From Cystobasidium ongulense (Eukaryota; Basidiomycota; Cystobasidiomycetes; Cystobasidiales; Cystobasidiaceae), in assembly GCA_022835595.1 (NCBI GenBank), contig BQUP01000010.1:450236-514235 (forward strand): 64,000 bases of DNA, given 5' to 3'. The position numbers were made by a program, and so were the translations under genes. Of the stretch, positions 24,701-35,849 are shown in pieces; the first letter of the stretch is position 1; each line of letters starts with the position of its first letter. The notes below the pieces were generated by a model. The model was not told where the DNA came from, made no database searches, and saw nothing but the letters and a program-made list of their open reading frames with translations.

Positions 24701-25019
24701 CTGGCGTGCCTCCGAATTGCATCCAGCCCGACCCGCTCACCGGGACTGGCCACCTGCCAAAAGCGGACAGCGCGAGCACTCCAACCACCTTCCGTCAAAG
24801 GAAAGATAGCAATATAAACCAGCTAGCGGACAAACCAGAGGGCGCATTGTGTGCTTTTCCATCGTACCGCGCCTGTGTTCCGCATCAAGGCAAAAGCAGC
24901 GGCAGGCAGAGTCGGAAGGCTCCATATCAAGAAAGACCTGCCTCGTACAATTGAGCAGGCGACCAACGCTGCATCAAGCAGTGGGAGCAACGAGAGCATT
25001 ACACGAGCCCGCATTAATG
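21755..25019. other. Largest gene-free stretch of the window
   Basis: About 3.3 kb with no coding region I can support and no recognisable mobile element. A tRNA-like fragment (about 22088-22245, minus strand) is discussed under rejected items. Three ACGCGT hexamers lie at 22709, 23603 and 23624. From about 24450 the sequence becomes GC richer and merges into the presumed promoter of the Ran1-type kinase. Confidence 0.4.
23594..23629. promoter_or_regulatory. E2F-like site and paired MluI cell-cycle boxes
   Basis: GGCGGGAAAACGCGT followed after 15 nt by a second ACGCGT. ACGCGT is the palindromic binding site of fungal MBF; GGCGGGAAA matches the E2F consensus. A third ACGCGT is at 22709-22714. 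The nearest downstream start codon is almost 2 kb away, so function is only a possibility. Confidence 0.25.
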
Positions 25020-25587
25020 CATCACGAGCGTCAAGCAGTCCCAGAATAGTCAATACTGCTTGTCTTGTCCTCAATCAGAAACACCTTTTGCATTAAGAGC
25101 AATCTGTAAGGCCAATTCAATTCATCTCATCAATCCCGTCGACTTCTCTCCTCTCAAAGGTCTACTCCACTGGCAAGCCTGGCGCTCTTCCATCTTCCCT
25201 CTCCAGTACCTCGACACCTGGCAGCCTTCACCCGCTCTCTCTAGCTGGCCAACTTCCATCAAAGCTTCGACTCGACTGCCTTTTCGTTCGCGCACAGCCC
25301 GGTCCCGTGACTACAGCAACGCATCCGAGGGCATCTAGCCAGCCAGCAACACATCGACGCTCGACACCACGACGCAGCATCACCTACCTACGGTCCAGCT
25401 TTCACTGTGCACGCTTCGCTGCTCACACTCGCCACCCCCTCACCTCGCTCTCAACCCCGCCCAATCTTCGGCCGCCCAGAAGACGCGGGACAGCGTGGCA
25501 ATTCAAGCGAACCGAAGCAAGACAAGCCAAACAAGTCAACACAGAGAAGCTTTAATTCTTATATACCAAGCCATTTAGCCAGTCACC
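25020..25587 (+). promoter_or_regulatory. ATG-free pyrimidine-rich leader of the Ran1-type kinase
   Basis: From the ATG at 25017 to the kinase start at 25588 the plus strand contains no ATG at all, in a stretch rich in CT. A random sequence of this length would hold about nine. This is the signature of a long 5' untranslated leader kept free of upstream starts. The kinase ATG itself has a strong context (CACCATGAC). The transcription start was not located. Confidence 0.6.
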
Positions 25588-27490
25588 ATGACTAACACCC
25601 AGCAGCTCAACCAGAACTTGACCGGCCAGAAAATCGACAATGGCGCCCTCGAGCTGGTGTCTGTCATCGGTATCGGTGCTTACGGCGTCGTGTACAAAGC
25701 TCTTGCTCGAGATGGCAAATACTACGCTGTCAAGTGCTTGAACAAGACTGGCCTCGACAGCCGGCAACGAGGTTTTCAGCGCAGGGAAATCGCCCTGCAC
25801 ACTCTCGCTTCTTCTCACCCAAATATCGTCACGCTACACAATGTCATCGAGACACCTACTTGCGTATATGTAGTCCTTTCATACTGCAGCGATGGTGACC
25901 TCTTCTCTCAAATTACCGAGAAGTCGACCTACCTCGGCCACGATGCTCTCATCAAGGACGTCTTCCTACAAATAGTCGAAGCCGTCGAGTACTGCCACCG
26001 ACTCGGTATCTACCACCGAGATCTCAAACCCGAGAACATCCTCTGCGACCAAGGCGGAAGACGGGTTGTACTTGCTGATTTCGGTCTTGCAACTGCCGAG
26101 AAGACATCCGGCGACTTTGGCTGCGGATCTACTTTTTACATGTCACCAGGTAAATTGATTATTCAATAAACCTCTTCCATCCAGACTGACACTCTTCTAC
26201 TACTCTCCAGAATGCCAAGGCGGGTTATTCCAACGATTAGGCTCCTATTCCACGTTACACAATGACGTCTGGTCGCTTGGAGTCATCCTCGTGAATCTCA
26301 CTTGCGGCCGCAATCCTTGGAAACAAGCATGTCCCAACGACGAGACCTTCCGAGCCTATCTATCCAATCCCGACTTCTTGCAATCCATCCTTCCCGTTTC
26401 CAACCAATGCAACGACTTACTTAAGCGGATATTCGCACTTAATCCTGCATCTCGTATCTCCATGAAAGACCTCAAAGCCGAAGTCAAACGTATGACCCGG
26501 TGGACGATGACACTAGATGAGCTACGATATGCTACTAGAGCGACCAAGGAAGCCGCTAGAGCTTGGGCACCATCGTGGGTGCTTGATGATCCATCCATTC
26601 CCGATGCTCCACCTCCAAAGCCTCCTCAAGCACTCCCCGCTCAACCGAAAGAAGCACCTCACCAACCGAGACCAAAAGCGCCTCGTGAGACAATCTTCGA
26701 CATTACAGACTCTTCGACCATCTCATCGGTGGACTCGCTGCAAGAATGGCAAGCACATCAGCAGCAACAACAGCAGTTCCAGCAACAGATCAAACGTGCT
26801 CCCCCTCGCTTACAGGGTCCCCATATTCCATCACCTGTAACATCACCCTCCGCATCATCAGTGTGTCCCGACTTTCCAGCACCACCCCCGCCAACGAAAG
26901 CGCGGCAGGCTGTAGCTGGCGTATCGAGTATACGGACGGGTCAAGACGGGATCGCTAGCAAAGTGGCACTCAATCTTCGTTCAAACTTTTCATTATCCGA
27001 CAGTGACGAAGGGACGAGCGATGAAGACGAGGAAATGGACTATATCGGTAGACCGACGACTTATGTCACACCTTCCAAAACTTATGCGCAGCACACACCG
27101 CAACCGACTCATCCGAGTGCATTCCAGCAGAGGCCATCTCCGCAACCACATCCTTTCGCTACCACCAAACCTTCCACACCACATGCTAGAGACTTTGCCT
27201 TTCGTCCACCCAAAAACTCACCTCCTCCCTTAACATCGCAAGCGCCTAGAACGCCCCGCCAATGTTTCACAGCTGCCAGCAGTAATAGGTCGCGGAAACA
27301 GTCATTTGAATCCAATTCTTCATCCTCGAGCTCTGCTTCTTCCGATGCTAGTTGGACAGGGCTGCCGCCTACACCAGATACACCTGTCTTTCAACGGCGG
27401 ATGCCAGCGAGTGGGCTGACAGCAGTCGAGAAGCCTACAACTACATCGACTTTCTCCATCGGAGCTGGCAAACTCAAGTTCTCCTTCTAG
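25588..27490 (+). CDS. Ran1/Vhs1/Sks1-type serine/threonine kinase
   Basis: Two exons (25588-26149, 26211-27490) encode 613 residues. The kinase domain fills residues about 20-305: glycine loop GIGAYGVV, VAIK-lysine region YYAVKCLNK, catalytic HRDLKPEN, DFG in LADFGLAT, then FGCGSTFYMSPECQ, where the intron splits the SPE motif. The long loop after it (GGLFQRLGSYSTLHNDVWSL) and the NLTCGRNPWKQA segment are typical of the fungal family with S. pombe Ran1/Pat1 and yeast Vhs1 and Sks1, kinases acting in nutrient response, meiosis control and G1. The C-terminal 300 residues are Pro/Gln/Ser rich, with poly-Gln and an acidic SDSDEGTSDEDEE patch, and presumably regulatory. Which paralogue it corresponds to cannot be settled here. 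A long ATG-free leader suggests regulation at the mRNA level. Confidence 0.88.
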
Positions 27491-28279
27491 AAGCGCCTCA
27501 TCGGCATGTACATATAAATCTAAACTGCCGTGCTTATCAGCATCGGATACTACATAATCTACGCGACGACTCTGGAAGTCTGCATCCAGTTTGGCTGGGG
27601 CCGTGACACTATATTCACATCTACAGCTTGACATCAAATGGACAGTCAAACACAAGTTTTCGAATTTCTTGCAACAGCTGAACAAAGAGACACCAAGACA
27701 TCGAAGGAGTACCAACATATACAAGAGGAGCTTTATTGTCGCCAATGTTATCGCTCAACAATAACCGTATTCCCGGGATTTCTATAAGGGTGTACCGCTA
27801 TCTGTCTTTCATTCTCTATCAAAGTTTAACATTGTTGTTGTTTATATCTTACATACGCATCCATATTTTTTCCAAAACAAGAGCCTTTTAACAATCATAT
27901 TCATGTATCGTTTCTTAATCTTTCTCTATATCACATTACAATATATTACAATCTTGGGTTATTCAGTAGCTCTCAACTCTTCTGTAGCTACGGGCCTTCT
28001 CGAGATATTTTTTATAAATCGACACATACAAAGTAATCAATACAGCTTCATAAGCTAGGTCCGAATAGCTCTGTAGTTGCTCCAGACGCTTGTTTCAATG
28101 CAAAGCTTTCTCGAGTACTTGCTGTCTCTTTACGCGTTGTTTTGAAGAGATGATCGGACATCACGCTTGAAGCTGTAGCCAACGATGCAGCTTGACTCAC
28201 CACCAGAGAAGCACGACAGCGCGAAGCGAAGTACCAACGATAGCATATCAACAACAACAAGACACAAGCTTTCGACACG
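27491..28279. other. Intergenic, 3' of kinase and promoter of RPA2
   Basis: No gene supported. The middle (27780-28030) is AT rich with T-runs, as expected for a 3' end followed by a promoter. Confidence 0.5.
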
Positions 28280-29597
28280 ATGTGTGAGTCCGCTTGTCCG
28301 GCTTGAAGTCAGCGAGTCTGCAACACTGGGAGCTGACGCGCTCTGAAGCTGGTGGAGGATTCATGGCAGGATCTCAGGGCGGTGGCAGTCCAGGAGGAAA
28401 GGTGAGCCGTGCAATGTGTACAAGAGACGATGAGAAGTCCCGTCCTCACCCGCCTTGGAACTCCCGCTTCTCTCTTGTGCTCTCAGAAACAATCAAGCCA
28501 CACGTACAGGCCTGTCACCATCAAGCAACTCGACGGAGCCTTCCAGCCGCACCCAGACGCCTCCTTCAAGATTGACGACGTAGATCTAGATCATGTGAGC
28601 TTTTTGCACCGCTCCATTTGCTCGGTTGGCCCCTCGGCCTCGTTCTTACCGTTTCCTACCGCGTCTTCCCAACTTCCTAGATCACTTTCGTCGGAACAGT
28701 TGTCAACATTGCCAAAAGCGCCACGAATATCTCTTCGACCATTGAAGATGGCACAGGAAGTATTGACGTCAGACAATGGACTGATACAGCAGATGATGAT
28801 ACTGGAAAGATGGCCGGAATTGAGTAGGTCACGAAGGTTCTCTGGACTGCAGAGGTGCAAGGCTGAGGAACCTACCGTCTATGTATGCCTCTCACAACCA
28901 AAATCTTTACAGACAAGGAATGTATGTTCGAGTGCACGGTGACCTCAAGTCGTTCAACAACAGAAGAAGCGTGAATGCAACGTCTCTCAAGAAGGTGACG
29001 GATCACAATGAAATACAGTATCATCTGCTCGAAACTGTCTACGTCCATCTCTACCATACCAGAGGCCCCGTAAGTCCAGTTCACCTTGCATTCTACTAAA
29101 CATACTGACTGGATTTTCCCCACCGTCAAGCCTCAGGCGGGTGGTGGTCAAGCCATGCACGGAATGCAACGCGTACCACAGCAACAACAACAGAGAACAG
29201 GCGCTGACCCATATGCAATGAAGTGAGCTTTTGATGGCTTGTTATATTGACGACGAAACTGACTCGAATTTGACGATCAGTAACAATGCCGCTGCAGCTG
29301 GCAACGACACGTATGGCGATTTGAAACCTCTGGCTAGACAGATCATGCAATTCATCGATAGAGTAGGAGCAGATAACCTCCCCGAGCAAGGTATCAGCGT
29401 CGAAACTTTAGCACGATCCATCCAGGGAGCGTCGCATGCAAAGATCAAAGCGGAGCTGGATGACTTATTGTCAGATGGTATGCTTTACACCACGACAGAT
29501 GATGAACAGTAAGTACCGACCAATTTGAAACTATTAAAACAGTCCGAATCTCCTCTCACCCCTCTTCCCATTTTCTAGCGTTCTGCCCACTAGTTAA
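28280..29597 (+). CDS. RFA2: Replication protein A 32-kDa subunit
   Basis: Eight exons (28280-28283, 28349-28401, 28487-28594, 28681-28823, 28913-29069, 29131-29222, 29281-29508, 29579-29597) encode 267 residues. RPA2 is the middle subunit of the heterotrimer that coats single-stranded DNA in replication and repair. The Gly/Ser-rich phospho-region MSGGGFMAGSQGGGSPGG leads into RPVTIKQL. The OB fold holds ITFVGTVVNIAKSATNIS, the SIDVRQWT strand and YVRVHGDLKSFNNRRSVNA. After a Gln-rich linker the C-terminal winged helix (GISVETLARSIQG, then DLLSDGMLYTTTDDEH) binds repair partners. Length and order match the family. The first exon is only ATGT; it was chosen because it yields the Met-Ser-Gly start typical of the family. 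An alternative start in exon 2 (MAGSQ) would lose five residues. Confidence 0.92.
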
Positions 29598-29813
29598 ACC
29601 TTCTCGCGGCTACCTCGATGACTTAGTTTTTCTGTATCAAAGCGGTCTCTCCATCGTAAAAATGGAAGTACCAGTGTTCCGGTTGTTTATGCTGAAGGGT
29701 CATAAGTAGTTTCAATGCAAAATTCCAATTAGACAGTCAAAGAGCCATCAACAACAAGACGAGCTGCATATGTTGAGTTGCAATCTGCTGTTTCCAATTT
29801 CCCATACAAGCTC

Positions 29814-32800
29814 CTAAGTGCCAGCTATACGCTTCGTGATGGCATTTGCTAATTGTAATAAACCAGATTTCCGACTGTCCAGCAGCTGAGTAGCAACATC
29901 AAACATGAAATCTTCCGATACCTTCAGCGCATCATAGACGGTCAGGTCAGCGAGGTTAAAGTCGCTGCTGCTTGCAGAGGTGAACGATCTCACCTGCTCG
30001 AATTGCTTCAATGGAAGCAGAGCTTGTAGCTTATTCCTCGCCTTGTACTTTCTCGACAGATCTTCATTGAGGGCTTTTAGACGTGTCGAGATCGCCTTCA
30101 TGCTACCCCTACTATCTTGTCTGATCTGCTTGAACTGTTTGATATTCTTAAAGTCGCCTGGCGTATTGGACTTTACAGTAAAGGCAATATCAAGAAGACA
30201 GTATGCCTGTAAGATGCAAACAGTCAGTCAGATGAAAAGCGGCATGTCGAATTTTGCCTTACCTCAAGGGCAAGCTGCGCTATATGGTAGATCTGCCACA
30301 GTGATTCGTCAATTGTGCTTTGTGATAGGTCGGCATGGCGTTCTGGGGGCGGGTATACGGTTAAGTCAGGCGCTGAAAACGAAAGAATGAAGTAACGTGA
30401 CGACCAGCTCACCTTTAAGAAATGACAACACTGCTGCATCTTCGATCTTGGCCTCTTTTCCGGATAGCCAAGCAAGAACAGGGCCTGCCCAGGTCAACAA
30501 CTTGGCTTCGTGTAGCGTGAACTGCAAAGAGGAAGGGGATCAGAACCACGACGCAGTCCATTCCTGTACAAGTCATGACCCACAGCATCAGTTTCTTTCG
30601 GGGACCCGTCCGAGCTAGGCGAAGTCGACAAATATTGTGGATCAAGAAAAGCAAGATAGAGTTGGGCAAGTTTCTGCGTCCAGCGATTCTGTAAGAGCGA
30701 GCGTGAGTAAGCTCATCATCGGGGCAACTTGTTCGTGTTCACTTACATTAATAGGAGAAGCGACTTGCGTTTGCTTTATGACAGGCTCTTGCTCAGATGG
30801 CTGGTGGTCTGGAAGTATAGAGTAGTCTCGATTGTCGTTCAGATCGACTGGCAAGAGAACGTTAGAAGTGAGTATATAGGAGAAGCCGAGTGTCCTCTTA
30901 CGGTCTTTCGTTATTTTCCGCAACAGCTGGAGAGATGGCTCGCTTTGGCCCGTGAGGTTTACCCTCAAGCTGGACGTTCGAAGATTATCGAGTACCAAGG
31001 CCGAGCGCGACAGCGAATAGGCAAGTCGATCCTTGAAAGATGTGTAGTCTTCCAGCTGCAGAAGCCATGTAAGCAAAGTAGTACGTAGGTCCCATGCCTG
31101 ACGATTAGCTTGATGTTGGCTTACCAAATAATACGATGTACTCGACCATGCTTGTGCGACCGAATAAGCTGTCTACGGACGGGTGAAGGAGCTTAGTCAG
31201 TCTCGACTAGTAGTTTGGCTACCGGAAACGCTACGAACCTCCTCATCTGCCTTCGAGTACCAAGCAGAAGTTGTTTCTAAGGTATGGGGGAAGCTAGTAA
31301 CTTCCCCGTCTATCACAACAGGCGTCCCTTGCTTTCCAGCGTCGGGGGGCGCGAAGAAAGTACAACCTCTTTCTAGAGCCCAGTGTCCCAGGGTATCGTA
31401 TTGAACTTGTTTTGTATCCATGAGTTTGTAATGCTTGAGAACCAGGCTAGGAGCTCCCGCAATGTGATATAGCCGGATCAGAAGAATCCGAATCTGGAAG
31501 CGATATTTGCTGCGGCGTATAGCGAATTCCAGTATGGCTATGGCCAGCTCTAGGTATTGGCTTGACTTTTGAGCGAGCTCCCATGCACCAAGATAGCACT
31601 GAGCTGCCAAGAGTGCAAGCTCATCATTAGGCTGCAGATCTGTCACAATCAGGTCTTTGCCTGCGTAACACAAATAGCAATTTAGTTTGATCGTTTCGTC
31701 ATTGAGGAAGTGCTCCACTTACCAAAGTGAAGTGAAGCGAAGTATGCAGTTGCAAGCCGATGACCACGCTGAAGCTCTTCCTCGATGCTTCCGTAGCGCC
31801 CCTGGAGGTAGCGACGGACCTTCTCGGCAGTCAACGAGCATTCCATAGATTGCAAAGTCTGCAGAAAGATCATCAGTCTCGCCTGTTACGTATGGGAATC
31901 TGCACCAAGGTTGACCCACGTCTACATCTATGTCAATCGTATTGTACTGAGAATCCAGCCATGATGTAAAGGCTTGTTTGCCTTCTTCGTTGAGGATGGC
32001 GAGGTATTCTTTCAGATCGGTGAAGCAGCAAGCCTTATTGGCATGCCTTTTCATATACAAGATTATGAGTTCTGTAAATGTAAATACTAATCAGAATTAA
32101 ATATACAAAATACGTAGAGCGGACATAGATACCTGCAAGCTCTGGCAAAGCATGACCCGGGAACCAAGTAGCTAACTTGAGTAGGCCAAGAGTGAGACCT
32201 CTGTCTTTTTTGGAAAAGCCCTCATCGGCGCCTAGATCTTCCAGCTGCTTTTTGAGGCTGATCAGCTGCGCAAGTCCATTTGGTCCATCTCCACCACCTC
32301 GATCCTTAGTTGAGCTGCTCCACCAAGAACTAGGCAAAGTTGCTTGTACCTCAGCAGTCGCATCACCATACGATACTGCCTTCGCGCTTGTCTTTGTGGC
32401 AACAGCATACGCAGCTTGTATGGAAGTTGTAATGGTGGCCCAATTTGTATCCCCTTCTCCTAATTTCCTCTCCATCGCAGCCCACAATACGAACCAGTAG
32501 TGTCCGACACCATGTTCAAGCATTATTTCTCTGCGTAATAGATCTATCTGCAGGTCCTTGTGACAGAATTTGATTCCTTGAGGACTGTTCAGTATTAAAA
32601 TGAGCTGAGAGGCCGCCGACTTCGAGTCGACGTGCGCGCTGGCCGGCGCGCTTGCGAGATGCTGTAATACCTTAATGAGAAGATAGAACGTATGCGGATT
32701 TGTGCATACCAACGGATCTGCAAAGCGCTGTCCCTTGGGTTTGGTAGGCTTCAGAGGCGTTAAGGATTCTTCATTGAAATATAGAAGAGCATCTTGCAAG

Positions 32801-33629
32801 CTTTGATAAACTGTTTCGGGAGTAGATTGCGAAATAGGAGTATAGATGCGTCCTTTAGCGTGTACATTCGATAAATCGTTTGCCTGAATGACGACTGCCG
32901 TAATGTAGGACCAGAGGAGTTGCTCGTATGCGTTCAGGTATTGAGCGTGACTTGCATGTTTAGCATCGATTGTGGCTCTGCAGGCCTGCCAAAGGAGACT
33001 TCATGTCAGAGGCACCTCTTGCTAGTCGTTGGGAATATGGAGTATACTCACGATTTCTAAGGCCCTGAAAGCACCTATCCTGACAAAGTAGTAGACCGCT
33101 TCGAAGACTAGCTCGAGATTTGTTGGGTGGGTCTGAGTTGCGAGCTCCCACATGGCGAGGGCGGCTTCTCCTGAAAGAGCAGAGTCGTATCGACGTCGGC
33201 CAAACGAAGTGTAGGGGAAGACCACCGTTGGGACTTACTACGGTCACCCTGTTCGAAAACCCAGGAACAAAGGCAGAGCATGTTGGCGTCGCCGAGAGCT
33301 TTACCACCACCTTTGACATCTTTTGCGACTTCTTCGACGACTGCGAGAGCATCTTGTAGCTGACCTTGCCTGGCCAGACATACAGCGAACAATGACTATT
33401 GCGTGAAGGGGCCTTAGTATAACATGCATAAATGCGCAGAGTGTTTACTACGGACCTGAACAGGAGGGCTGTAAGGCTTTGCACGCAGAGTCTTCTGGCA
33501 GGTTTGTAGGGCGAGCTTGGTATTATGCGTGAGCAGGGCAGCTGTTGTTGTTGTTGTTTTATCAGATTACAATTTGACGAGGTCGCGTGGAGTATTGCAG
33601 GACCACGAAACAGAGCAGGGAAGACCCAT
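29814..33629 (-). CDS. MDM20: NatB auxiliary subunit Naa25/Mdm20
   Basis: A many-exon gene (at least ten exons); the longest is about 32075-32900. Naa25 anchors the NatB acetyltransferase Naa20 to ribosomes, acetylating N-termini starting Met-Asp, -Glu or -Asn. Family features in order: TKLALQTCQKTLRAKPYSP and LARQGQLQDALAVVEEVAKD (TPR helices at the N-terminus), ALAMWELATQTHPTNLELVF, then a long helical middle, AQCYLGAWELAQKS, and the well conserved IRLYHIAGAPSLVLKHYKLM followed by KQVQYDTLGHW. The C-terminal exon is Lys rich with IKQFKQIRQDSRGSMKAIST. The stop is at 29814. The 5' end is the weak part: the first clear coding exon begins near 33540 and has no ATG. A 4-nt exon ATGG at 33629-33626 fits the phase and gives MAALLTHNTK, but the donor (GTCTTC) is poor. 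Confidence 0.82.
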
Positions 33630-34140
33630 GAGGCGGGAGAGAGAAACACGGAGAGGCGCTTGCAGTCAGCATCGCACTATCTCATGTATCGCAGCCTTGT
33701 TGCGAGCAAACAGACTGACTGCATATCGGCTCCAACGCCCGTCTCTCGACGAGTCCAGCACTGGTCCGCCGTGACTGCCAGAAGCCTCGGACGAGCTGGT
33801 CGCTCATGGCAAGCAGCAGACAGTCCTGATCCTAAGCGAGAGTGGGTTACCTCAGCCCGTCTCGAGCTGCCATGTGCAAGTGCCGATAATGCTGCAGTGT
33901 GGCTGTTGCTTTGCCGCGGTGCCTCTTCGGGACTCTGTTTTTCGCCCGCTGAAGTGGTGGCAAATCCGTGCTGGAGCTGGCTGCTTTTGGTGAGCATCGT
34001 CTGTTCCTCACCACCAAAGCACAGCAGCAGAAGAGCACACACCGGCTGCGACATCCACTCTCTCTCTAGCTGTGCATCGCGAGTCCCTCATCCGCCCGCC
34101 CACTCGCGCTCTCCCGCTGTCCGCAAGTGCATCGACAGTC
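33630..34140. other. Divergent promoter region
   Basis: Between MDM20 (minus) and SUR2 (plus). Long open frames on both strands here have no family features. CT-rich just before the SUR2 start. Confidence 0.45.
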
Positions 34141-35397
34141 ATGGCCGCCTTCAACAACGCCTCGAGCACGACGGGCAGGCTTTCGCCATTCGATGGCCTT
34201 GCAGGTGGACCACCGTACGAACTCGTACCCACACCTCTAAGCTATCCCATCTACTACACCCCTCAAACCTCGCTTCTCTCCTGGATCAGCGACAAAGACC
34301 TCAGCTTGCTGACTCCGGTCGTGCTCTACTGGGTCGCATCTGCCTTCTTCGAAATCATCGACAAGTCCAACTTCCCGTTCTTCGACAAGTACCGCTTGCA
34401 CGAGCCTGAAGAAGTCAAGAAGCGCAACAGAGTCTCGGCAAAGACCGTCTTGTACGCCGTGTTGCTCCAGCAGGTCCTCCAGACCGCCCTCGGGTACATC
34501 GCTCTTGACGAGAATGAGGCGATACATGAAGCTTTACGAGACCATCGGATAGGGTTGCAGACATACGGAGCATTCATTAGCAGGGTTGCTTTCCTGCTTT
34601 TCGGTCCTAGCATGGGTTCGAGAGCACTCAGATATTGCGGAGCTGAAGTGACAAGTTTCATGTACTGGTGGGGCGTCCCAACGATTCAGTTCTTCTTCGC
34701 TAGGTGAGTACACAGATAGGCGCTGCATAGAACTGCACCTGATTACTCCTACTCCACGACAGCTTCCTCCTCGACACCTGGCAATACTTCTTCCACCGCT
34801 ACTTCCACACCAACAAGTTTCTCTACCGCCACTTTCACTCGCACCATCACCGACTGTACTGCCCGTATGCCTTTGGAGCTCTTTACAACCACCCACTAGA
34901 AGGCTTCGTCCTCGACACAGTCGGCACAGTCCTCGCGCACTACTTCAGCGGCATGACAACACGGCAAGCTATCCTCCTCTTTGGCATTTCCACCTTGAAA
35001 ACAGTAGACGACCATTGCGGCTGTAAGTCTTTTTCGCCACCATCTTTTGCCACTCTATCATTACCAAATGTGGCTGACATATTGCTTTGTTTTTCCCATA
35101 GTCGCACTACCATTTGACCCACTCCAAGTCTTCTTCGGCAACAATGCAGCATATCATGATATTCATCACCAACAATTCGGCATCAAGGTCAATTTCTCGC
35201 AACCGTACTTCACCCACTGGGACACGCTTCTGCGCACACGCATGACACCAGAGCAAGTACCTGAAAAGCACAGAGAACGGTACCATGCTGGTCCATGCAA
35301 AGACCTCAGTGACAGGCTGAAGCAGGTAGCACAAAAAGCGGTAGATGCTATCGATGGAGTGTTACCAGATGCACCTAAGGATCTCAAAGTCGAATAG
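34141..35397 (+). CDS. SUR2: Sphinganine C4-hydroxylase
   Basis: Three exons (34141-34703, 34763-35022, 35102-35397) encode 372 residues. Sur2 is the ER di-iron enzyme that converts dihydrosphingosine to phytosphingosine. The fatty-acid-hydroxylase histidine boxes are all present: HRYFH, then RHFHSHHHR, and HDIHHQQF near the C-terminus. Hydrophobic segments (LLTPVVLYWVASAFFEIID and YGAFISRVAFLLFG) fit the family's membrane topology, and DTWQYFFHRYFHTNKFLY is close to the fungal consensus. The N-terminal motif PIYYTPQTSLLSWISDKDL also matches. ATG at 34141 sits in a good context (GTCATGG). The gene faces the Spt3-like gene 3' to 3' across a palindromic repeat. Confidence 0.93.
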
Positions 35398-35644
35398 ACC
35401 TATTCCTTTCAGCTAGACCAGAGTATGTCTATACTCAGGCTCTTTCCACTATTCTCACATGTATCATTATATCTCGTCCTTTATACCATCGTCGGTACAT
35501 TCAGTAGTTCGTACATAATTCGCATTTTCGATTTGGTTTGTCAAAATTAGACGATTTCACCCGTAATTTCCGCAACTCAAACATTTGCCAGCATCGGAAT
35601 CCTTGACTACTTGTTACAACAACACCACTGATAATTAATCCATT

Positions 35645-35832
35645 AGTACATTACAAGAGCTCTTGTAATGTACTTGCTGAAATTATACTATTGACTTGGA
35701 AATACATTGTAACATTACAAGAGCTAGCTCTCTTGTAATGTACTTGCTGGAATTATATTATTGACTTGAAATACATTTGGTGAAAGTATGTTATCATATA
35801 AATACATTTCTCTTGTAATGTACTTGCTGATC
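35645..35832. repeat. Tandem 70-80 bp repeats with long palindromes between convergent genes
   Basis: The phrase TCTTGTAATGTACTTGCTG occurs at 35661, 35731 and 35811, and the sequence after it (AATTATAYTATTGACTTG) is repeated after the first two. Copy 1 is a perfect 30-bp palindrome (35645-35674, AGTACATTACAAGAG then its complement). Copy 2 is a 12-bp inverted repeat around CTAGCT (35712-35723 with 35730-35741). Copy 3 lacks the left arm. The block ends about 18 bp from the stop codon of the Spt3-like gene. Hairpins in either transcript could act in 3' end formation. Confidence 0.85.
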
Positions 35833-35849
35833 ACCCTCTGCTCCTGTGA

